DNA of 64,000 nt, taken from NCBI GenBank assembly GCA_026874595.1, contig CM049319.1, positions 14,287,601-14,351,600 of the forward strand, written 5' to 3'. The position numbers and the translations under genes were made by a program. The stretch is from Sipunculus nudus (taxonomy: Eukaryota > Annelida > Sipuncula > Golfingiida > Sipunculidae). Below, one piece after another: positions 49,101-60,138 of the stretch; position 1 is the stretch's first letter; each line of letters begins with the position of its first letter. Under the pieces are notes generated by a model that worked only from the letters and a program-made list of their open reading frames with translations, did no database searches and was not told the origin of the DNA.

Positions 49101-52100
49101 TCAGTAATGGTTAAAACATGACCCATTGCGCATTTATATTTTAATCAGTTTGGGTTGGTTATATATTTATTTATGCATTTTTGTACGTCTCTCAAATATT
49201 ACGGATCTGCCAGGGCTGGCGATACCTGGAGGAGACATTTTGTACTAATGTTTAAAAGCATTGTGGGACTATTATGCAAATTAACCTTTTGTTGACGTAT
49301 TTCCGCTTCTTCAGTAGTTTGCTCCAAACGAACGCCACGCCTCTGGTGCCGCCCTCCCACAGAGTGGTTTTAGCTCCCCGGAGTGGCCAGTTGTTTGCGC
49401 CCGAGTACGACGGACCTCCATTCTGTAATTCATGATACAGATTAAAGAATAACATTCATGTGAAATAGTAATCATGTCTACCATAATATAATTTAACCTG
49501 GAAGTACGTTTTTATTCTTTACTGTTATACCCAGCTGTTAATAAGCGATGTATCGTGCTCATTTAATGAAATAAACGTAATTCGTCTTAAAAATGTGTTT
49601 TATAGGTTATAAGGCACAACAGATACCTTTAGAAAAGGCAATACGGTTCAGTCTATACTTTGTTAATTGTTGATATGAATGAGTTACGCTGCTGAATTGT
49701 GCATTTATGAACGCTGAATTATAAAAACAAGCTTGAGCGTATTACTGTAAATTACAATTACTACAAGTAGAATTTTAAGCTAAACAATTATTTCAAATCA
49801 AAGGTCAAAGGTAACCCTTGGTTTTGCGAAATCCATGCAATGTAACCGCTAAGTTCCATATTGTATGTTAATCTGGTTATCAGGCGGCAGATGGCAGCAC
49901 TCACATCTGTCGTGAACACGATGACCGTGTTGTCAAGGATACCCTTGTCTTTCAAGGACTGAGTCACCTTTCCTATCGCATCATCCATGGCAGACACCAT
50001 ACCTATAATGAGAAAAAAAAGTCAAATTCTACAGAAGGTGAACAGTAATAACGTCAGGACAATATCAAAGGGGTGAAAATACATAAGGTGTTTTAGATAA
50101 ACCCCCATAAGAGCTATTTTATAAGCGCTATTTTACGGTATACTTAGGGAAATTTCTGCACAGACTTCTAATCAATCGTTTTCCGTCAGCATAAAATGTG
50201 GCCCATAGGGTCAAACTATATAGAGATGATGAAGGCCAAGGAACCAGGGTGGTCAGAGAGAAAAGCTTTTTAATTTTAATGTTTAAACATTACCAGCGGT
50301 CTTCTAACAAATATTTTTATATGATATGAATATTATGAATTAATTTGAATGAAAATATGACAAATATATTTATGATAAGGACAGAAATATAACGATATTT
50401 TCAAACCCATACAGCAGCCAATGATATGATGCATAACCTTGACAGGAGTGAATGATTGCATGCAATAACTTACTTATATGCATAAAATTGGTTTTTCAGT
50501 ATATGAAGGGAACTAAACTTTACGTTTTAGAACAAATCCAGAATTACAACTGCACATATACACTTATAACTGAATAAATAGCTGTCAACTGTACGTGAAA
50601 ATATTCCCTGCGCGATTAAAATGACCACATATCACTGGGGCGTTTCCAAAAAAAAGAATTATAAATGAATGATTCAAACAAGTTTAAAACATGTTGATGT
50701 ACTCTAAATAGAAACACAGTGGCTTGTATACCACACAGTATATAGTATCGTGCAGTTGACCCCTATGTGTGTAATTGTATATTATAAAGGAAACTGTTGT
50801 GATGCTTGACTTGTGCAGTTCTGGATTTTACTGCATTCTTCTTGACATTTACTGAAAACCCACTTGTACGAATATCATCGATCACTTATATCAAATTATA
50901 CCCCATATTTAGCTCTTTTGCAAACATTCTGTTATGTTTCTGTAAATTATATATATATATATATATATTTTATATTTTCATTAATAATCCATCCATAATA
51001 TTGATATGATATATTAAGCTATACATACAAACTTTGAGCTCTGCTATAGTAAAGGTTCAAGTTTAAAATTAAAATGCCTCTGTCTCCGTTGCCCATGATC
51101 CCTTCAGCTGTAGGCCGCATTTTATGTTCAGTGGAACGCGTGATAACAGATGTGTAGTTCTAGTTCTAAAATATAATTAAAGCTAGCTATTCAACTACAA
51201 TTTCAATAAAATATATGCGATTTCAGGCTTACTATGCAAACATATAAATGAATTCTAGGAAATTCCTGTTAAGAAAACTTCTTATAACATCTCTGTGACG
51301 GACGTATCTATACAAGCTGTTAGTAAACACAACAATGTTGATAACCGGAAAGACCGTCCATCCTATGGCCGTTGATAGCATTCGTTCAGAAATTAAAAAG
51401 GTAACCAGTTGCAAATCGCCATTTGCAATCTCTAGTCCCTCTGACTTGTCCTGGTTCAATGTGCTTGGATTAATATGGCAGGCGCCCCACATGTTATAGA
51501 CAAGGATATAAACATATCTAACAGGTTGTGTATGGAGGGATCGGTGTTTTCTGGTTTGTTTTTATAAAAGATTCTAGAGGTTATCCTTATAGTTAATGGA
51601 CGTTAGATAAAGGAATAATTCCCTTTAAAATATACCCTGGTATACCAGGATCTGAAGTCTGAGCCCGGGTATAGTTTTAAAGATTAACATCTACCCACGT
51701 GTGACTGAACCGCCATTATGCCCAGTCTCTTGAGTAATATTCAACCTTGACTTTTTTGTCGCAAAGTCAAATGCCTTACCTAGATATTTTTTCCTGTCAC
51801 TGTGCTTGATGTGTTCGTATTGGTGCAGGTACCTTTGAGGAACCTGTGCGAAAAAAACATCAATATACAATTATTTTTTTTTTATTTTTTCTAAACATCT
51901 GCTGTTTGAAAAAAATCTTGGAAAGAGAAACAATGATAAACCGTGCACAACACATACATTATCATAACAATGGCATTTAGAATTATTTAGGTCATCTCAT
52001 TATAGTTGACGCAAAATCAAACAATATGTTGCGCTTAAACTGCGCCACAATGTACGTAGGACCGCAGTGGGCCCCTAGCACCGCATTCTTCCAGCATAGA

Positions 52101-55100
52101 TTACTCCCTTTGTTTACCTAGATGGCGCTCATGTGCCTTGTTTCCTAAGAATATGTGAAGAGGGTGGTGGGGGGGGGGGTTCTAAAATGACAATATTCCT
52201 CCCCCATGCAGAATATCATATTTTCATCGTTCCGTCCACACATTATGAAATATGATTATATTTATTAATACAAGATTGATATTTGCTGAATTTTCAATAT
52301 TTAAACATTCCAAACATGGCTTAACATTTAAGCCAACTCAGTGAGGCCTTGACACATTCAATATTCTAAATTGTCTCAATATGAGATGCACACCTGAACG
52401 TTTATCGAAGAATACCTAATGAAACTATATAAATTGACTGACGGGAATTACTGGAATTTAAAATCAAATATTTATTTTCCTAAAATTTGAGGTACTTTGT
52501 TCCCAAGGGGGCACATGAGATGAGGTCCAAGATGGCGCTGTCAGAAATTTAGGTGACAATGCAAATACTTATTGCCATAAAAATGATGCTTGTTATTATT
52601 AGATTTGTAGCTGGTTATATATACAGTACCTGCTTCGGAGTATGAACGGCTTGGAATGGGAGGTACAGGAAAAGGGGGCGCTCGGCGCTTTGCTCTTCTA
52701 TGACCTTGACGGCCCGCTCGGCAAACAGCTCCTGGGACAAAAGAAAAATGTAATATGCTAACCTGCAATATTCTATATCAGACATTAAAAGAATATCCCA
52801 ATCACCAGAAATCAAACCTCTGAAGACAGGGCCGTTAATATTGGGGGGGATGGGGAGGGGGGTTGTATATACCCCCCCCCACACACACACAGGGGGGATG
52901 GGGGTATAAACCCCCCCCCCCCCCACACACACACACTTTTTGGCAAGAGGGGATGGTCAGTGTAATCACACCCCCCCCCCTTCCCCACACTATTCAGAGA
53001 ATAATATTTATATATTGCAATTTAAAAATATTAATAAATAGAATTATAGACTTTGGTTTTATTTGTGAGTTTACTGTGAAATATTAAATCTAAACGTAGT
53101 TTTGAATCAACTTATATACTGGAAACATAATACCTTATTTTCTAAAACCTTATACTTATATTTTTGAAATGTGATTAATTATATATATACATATATATAC
53201 GTGTGTGTGTGTGTGTGTGTGTGATACAGGCACTTACATATTTAAAATGTGTCATACAGATGATATAAATATATATGTGCGTGTGCAAGTCACACCCCCC
53301 CCCCCCCCCGGAAGATAAATTGACGCCATTATCTGCGGACATAAACCCTTGCCGGCCTTTTGCCCTCTAGGATGACCTTACTTGAAATACATGGCTGTAA
53401 TATTGTGATAACTTCGGTTTTCCCTAACATATGTGATTGATGTATATTCATAAACTTTTTTAATTCATCTCACTGTCATAACTATAGTTTTCTCTTCCTG
53501 TAAATAATTTATTGGAAAATTCAGCATTTCATACAATATCTACTCTAAAGACTTTCAAATCTTGTCCGTAAAAATCGCTTGATTTCATCAATTATCTGTC
53601 CTTACAACACGTCCTAAACGTGTATTCAACGAAAACAATTTTCCACAAAAAGAGACTACAGACATACTGTAGAACGTTATTATTGAGAAACTCAGATTTT
53701 GCGAACTGACATGGACTGACAATTAACGAGATTTTTTTTCGCCTGGTGATATTATTTTTGAATATTGAATTGAATATTTAAAGAAACCTTTTGATCTCGT
53801 GCAAAAAGAGCCAGCACTTGAGTCAATGGGCAATAAAAATATTTCATAAGACGCATTGTTCACTTCACTTCAAAGATACTTTCTTTTCGTGAAGACATGC
53901 CATTTTAGTACCAAATGAAATATACATTATGAAAACTCACCGTTGAATATTTGCCCCGCTGATCACGGACGATTTCATCGTTGTGTCGTAAATCAAGGGC
54001 GCCATCTAGTGAATGACTGAAGTAATCAGAGGCACCATTGTAGAACCCGTAGAAAGAGTCGAAACCTCGCCGGGTCGGAGTGTACGCCCACTTGCAAAAC
54101 CCCAAGTGCCACCTGTCGACAAATGGTAAAACTAATGAGTCAGCATGCCATTCTCGAATATCAACAAAATTAAGATTTCATTTACTGGAAGGAGGTTTAT
54201 TGTCATATGTGACAAATATATATTTCAAACATGGTTATCGACACATTACTAATATCCCTTGCAAAAAGTAAAAATTAGTGAAAATTCATGATTCTTAAAA
54301 AATATGTATGTGTACATGTCGTTCAATATACGGTGTCGTGAAAGATAAATATAACATTATGAATAATATCGTACGTGTTCAACCTAATTTATACTTTTCA
54401 TGCAATAATACGGAAAGGCACAAGAATTAAATAGTAGCTTAACAAGTGACCCATGGGTCATGACGCTCAGCTGCCAAGCATGACCTGTGACATCATGGAC
54501 TGAGATTCACAACTTCCAGTCAAATTTTGAAGAACCAATTTGCCAATTTGTTGAAAATTTTCTATGACAACAGAAATATATATCACCTATGTCTGATTAA
54601 AACACAGTGAATTGATGGTCTGAGGAAAATGCATGATTGTTAAGCTATCAGGAACTATTCCAACAGCTTGCTTGAAACCTGTCAGTCTCAAAAGGAACAC
54701 CACAAAGGGCAAATATAAGATCAAAATATATAGCAAAAATCAAGGAAATACATGCAAGAATTATTGAGAAACAGGTGCTTCTGTATGAATTTTTATTCAA
54801 TACAAGCCAACTGTACTGCACTTTTATAAATGATGGTAATATTTATTCAGAAATATTTGACCCAATCCTTTACAAGATAACATAAATATACATCCAACTG
54901 CATTCACTTTAATTGTTCTTGAGATAATATGATCAAAAGGAATTAAAAGATGGTTGCCTGGTGGCCATATTGGACTTCTGACAAGTCTGAAATCAGACAA
55001 CAAACATTCTCTAAATCGGACCAAACATTAAAGAAATATTACTGAAACTGCCCTGAAGAAAGAATTTCTAAGGTGGCTAACTGGCAGACATAATGGATTT

Positions 55101-58100
55101 CTGACAAGTATGACATTTGATATCACACATTCTCAAATAAGAGACCAAACTTGGGGCAAATTATCCAGTAATAAATGCCCAAAATAATTCAAAAGGCATG
55201 TCCAGGCCCTCATATCAGATTTATAGATATGCAATTGTAAAAAGTGTAAGTCCAATATTTTTTATTATCACACTGCTTTTCAATGGGGTCAGCAGGGTAG
55301 GTAAACTGCCAAACCTGAAAGAAAAGAAATGCAGAAAGCATGACTAAGAGTCTTGAAATAAAACAAAAAGCCATCCTAAATCAAGGTACACATCCACATA
55401 TTATGAGAACAAACACTTGCTTTTATATGTGGTGATATATATTAAAATATTCAGATATCTAGGAAACTAAGTTTATTGCTAGGATTCCATAAAATAAACT
55501 GCAAAATGTTCCCATCATCTTATAAATCAGTAGCTAAACCTTAATACTATACTCTCATAGTCTTAATGCCTGGCTGAAGCATTCTGACAACAGTGTTTTT
55601 GTTATGAAGTAACGAGGTACTTATCACTGAGTCTTATCACTTAATAGGCTGATACAAAAGGGAGTCATATGTCACCAGTGTCACTCACAATTACAGCCAC
55701 ACAGGGAGATGTACCAGCTGGAGGGGGATGGTTATATATACAAGAAAAATAGAGATTGTCTATAAAATAAGTAATTGTGAACATCCCTGACCTATGACCT
55801 TGGCCTTTTGCCCATATATCAACTGGATTCTTTCTAAATGATGGGTAACTACTGACCACTTAAATCTGATGTAATTACTTGGTAACCAGTGGGTGAATAA
55901 CTTTGACCTGCAACCTTTAACCTGCTGACCGGCTGACCCCAAAATCAATAAGTTATTTATTCAAGCAAAAAGACCCATAAATATGAAGTTTGAGTCAAAC
56001 CGAGTGATGCATAGATGTGGCATATGTGAAAGACTGAAGGTTTGGGTTGAACAGTTACACTTGAAATATGCTCACAAGCATTTAGAACAATTAAATATTG
56101 TGACCTTGACCTTTGACTTTTTGACCTCAACATCAATAGGCTTCTTCCCTTATTGGTAGGTAAGCCATATATGACAGATGGAAGGTACAGATTGAAAAGT
56201 TTGCCTGAAAATGACTCCACGCAAGAAGTAGGTGCTGTGAACTTGACCTTTGACCTCAAAATCAACAGGTCTTTTCCCCTGTTGGCAGAGAAGCGATATC
56301 AGTGCTGAAAGGTTTGGAATGAAAAGTCTAGCTTGAAATGTGTCCACTACCTTTTCAAAGAAGTGGATCCTGTGACCCTGACCTTTGACCTTGTGACCTC
56401 AAAATCTATAGGATTCTTCTCCCACTTAGAATGTGAGCTATATGTGAAAGATCAAAGAATTGGGATGAAAGGGTTGGCTTGAAATGCATCCACAGGCTTT
56501 TCAAAGAAGAGGCTCCTGTGACCTTGACCTTTGACCTTTTGACCTAAAAAAAATTATGGTTCTTCCCCTGTTTGTAGGTGAGCTGTATGTGAAAGATGGA
56601 AGGTTTGTGATGAAAATTTTGTCTCAAAGAATTATTTCTGGGGGGTGCAAACACACCCCATAACTTCGAGAATATAGGTCGCAGTGACCTAATTTCAGGT
56701 TTGCAAGGAGATCTTTTTATAACCTCTAAGACTGCATAGGGTTCATGGCCCTAGCCCCTACGGTTATGATTTGTGCCCTGCTAACGGACGGACGGCCGGC
56801 CGGACGGACAGACGGAAGGACGCCGGACAAAGACCCATCGCTATAGCCCAGCATGACTGAAAGTCAGCTGAGCTAAAAATGAGGTTGATTGAATCCAAAC
56901 AAAGTCCCTTATTTTGGAAAAAAAAAATATTTGGTGATAAACTACTTGATAATCCCCAAGGACAAACAGTCATAAAAAATGGCTCTACTTTCAAAGACAT
57001 TCCTGCCAGGAATTCCCTTGTATTCATTTATGTTTTACTTATTCATACTCTGATATTTTACCCTTAATTTAATATTTAATCAAAAAAGCTTAAGAAGTAC
57101 GCAACTAGGTAACAAAGGTGTATCAGACTGTCCACTATTAATGTTTCTAATATTTATGGTACATTTAAATTCGGTATAAACATAAACACCAAAATGCTTA
57201 TAAAAACAAAGGATTGTCAGTAAAAAAATAGAAGTATCAATATGATAATTTCATGATAGTAACAAGTGACCCATGGGTCATGACACTCAGCTGCCAAGCA
57301 TGACCTGCGACATCATGGGCTGCAATTCACAACTTCTAGTAAAATTGTTGCAGAACCTATATGCCAATTTTGTTTAAACTTTCTACATTGCCATAAATTC
57401 TTATCATATATGTCTGGTTAAAACATAGTGAATGATGGTCTGAGGCAAAATGTATGGTTGTTTAGCTATCAGGAACTAATCCCACAGCTTGCTCGATACC
57501 TGTCAGTCTCAAAAGGAATACCACACAGGCCACATATAAGATCAAAATATAGTAAAAGATCAAGGAAATCCATGCAAGAATTATTGTGAAACGGGTGCTT
57601 CCATATTAATTTTTATTCAATACAAGCCAACTGTACTGAGCTTTCATAAATGATGGTCATATTTATTAAGAAATCTTTGACCCAATGCAAGAATAATATA
57701 CTGACCTAATTTCAGGTTTGCAAGGAGATCTTTCAGAACCTCTAAGACTGCATAGGGTTCATGGCCCTAGCCCCTATGGTTACGATTTGTGCCCTGCTAA
57801 CGGCCGGCCGGACGGCCGGACGGACAGACGGAAGGACGCCGGACAAAGACCCATCGCTATAGCCCAGCATGACTGAAAGTCAGCTGAGCTAAAAAGTAGG
57901 TATATCACTCTACAAGGATGTACTGAAGTACTGTTGTTCACATACATACAGTATTCTACTACCATAAATGTAGTAAAAGCAGTACGTACTTTCCCACCAT
58001 ATGAGTATCATATCCGAGTTCCCTGAGTCGCTCAGGTAAGGTCTTATACTTGAGTGGTAATCCTGTTGGTCGGTATGCCGGCGACCCTATCTAGAAAACA

Positions 58101-60056
58101 TTATATTTCAAAGATAAACAACTATATGTTTATAAGAATAGGAAAAGGCTGATATTGCAGTTTTGTCTATTCACGTATGGTCTTAGGCATAGATAATTTA
58201 AAGTGTTGTTTAAAGTCGAGGAGGCAAAAACGTATGGAAGTAGCACATCGAGCAAGTTCTGGATGAACCAGTGGCGTCTTAAGGTGGTTAAACTGCTGCT
58301 GGCTTCCCGGTGAAACGTTTGACGTAGCTATCCCCCCCCCCCCCCCCACACACACACACAATTATACAAAAAGATGAGCACCCATGCGAGCAGAATATAA
58401 CATTTCACATGACAACAAAAGTAAAACTAGTACCGGTAATGATTATAGGTCATGCTCAAGATAGAAATTTAGACCGGCAAAGGTTTTCTGGTTGGATTTG
58501 CCTTTTCATTCCACCTGAACAATGTATGTAGTACGCCTAAAATTAAATGGTATATTTCCAATGGAGACATGATTTATTGGGTGAGATAATATGCATGCAT
58601 GGATCGTGGTATCGGTGTGACAGCGACATGGTTAAAGCGCAGTTGTGAGTATGACGACCCCAATATGTGTGATTAGGGTGCGGTACCCGGTATGACGGCG
58701 ACATCAGGTGTGGTTAGAGCTCAGCCTTTAGTATGACGACGTGGTTAGGGAGCAGTTTTACGGTTAGACGGTGACATCAAGTGTGGTTAGGGGGCAGTGC
58801 TCGGTGTGACGGCGACATCAGGTGTGGTAAGAGCGCAGTGCTTGATATGACGGCGGCACCAGGTGTGTTTGGAGGGCAGTTCTCGGTTTGACGGCGACAT
58901 CAATTGTTGTTAGAGCGTAATTCTTGGTATGAGTTTGAATGCGGCATCAGGTGTGGTAACAGCGAAATTCTCGATATGACGGTGATATCATGTGCAGTTA
59001 GAGCGCAATTCTTGGTTTGTCGGCGATATCAGGTGTGGTTAGAGCGCAGTTCTCGGTATGACGGCGACATCAGGTGTGGTTAGAGCGCAGTTCTCGGTAT
59101 GACGGCGAGATCAGGTGTGGTTAGACGCAGTTCTCGGTATGACGGCGACATCAGGTGTGGTAAGAGCGCAGTTCTCGGTATGACGGCGACATCAGGTGTG
59201 GTAAGAGCGCAGTTCTCGGTATGCCGGCGACATCAGGTGTGGTTAGACGCAGTTCTCGGTATGACGGTGATATTAGTTGTTAGAGCACAGTTTGGACTTG
59301 GTCTGATGGCGGAGATCGGTGCATTTGGTCAGAGCAAATATAGCTAAGCTTAGCTAATACATAGCTATTCGAAGTGCATATCAAGCCGCGGAATCGCACT
59401 CAGAGATTTCTATTTACCCATCTGGATGCTGTTTTGTAAAGCCCAAACATATACACATTCTACCTATATTATTCACATAAAGAAGAAAAACTAAATCAAA
59501 TAATAGATGTTTACAAAACTGATTTTTGGCAATAATTATTGGCCAGGAAGTTACCGCGTGGTTACCGTGTTGGAATTCGGAGCTGAATATCCAGAGTTCA
59601 AGTTTGCCCCAGTGACTAAATGGTGAACCTGGTGAACCTGGTGAACCTCGTGAGTTCCGGGGTTTCGATCCAGAATTTGACCCTAACACCAGATGGGTTT
59701 ATTATTACATTTCTTCCTTATCATGTTATTCTTTACTGTATTATTCTTGCTACAGGAAATCCCGCCCACTATAGTCATGATCTCATCGCTTGAAATATCC
59801 TTTATATACACAAACCTGAAACCCGATCCGATGAGGAAAGTAACCCGTCATAAGAGCGCCTCTTGACCTGAAAAATCAGAGAAACATTTAAATCAGACAA
59901 TAAAACATAACCAGAACTCTTGTAACTGCCATAAGACAGTCACGGATCTCCACTATATTATATATCAATAATATATAATAATATATAATACCAGAAAGAA
60001 GTGTCACATATAGTTAAATATAAGATAACAGAAAGGAGTGTGCGATACGTGTTTTC

Positions 60057-60138
<82 letters not shown>

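Noticed and set aside
59540-59690. tRNA-derived SINE
   Set aside because: Only weak A/B-box resemblance; the visible structure is a GGTGAACCT triplication.
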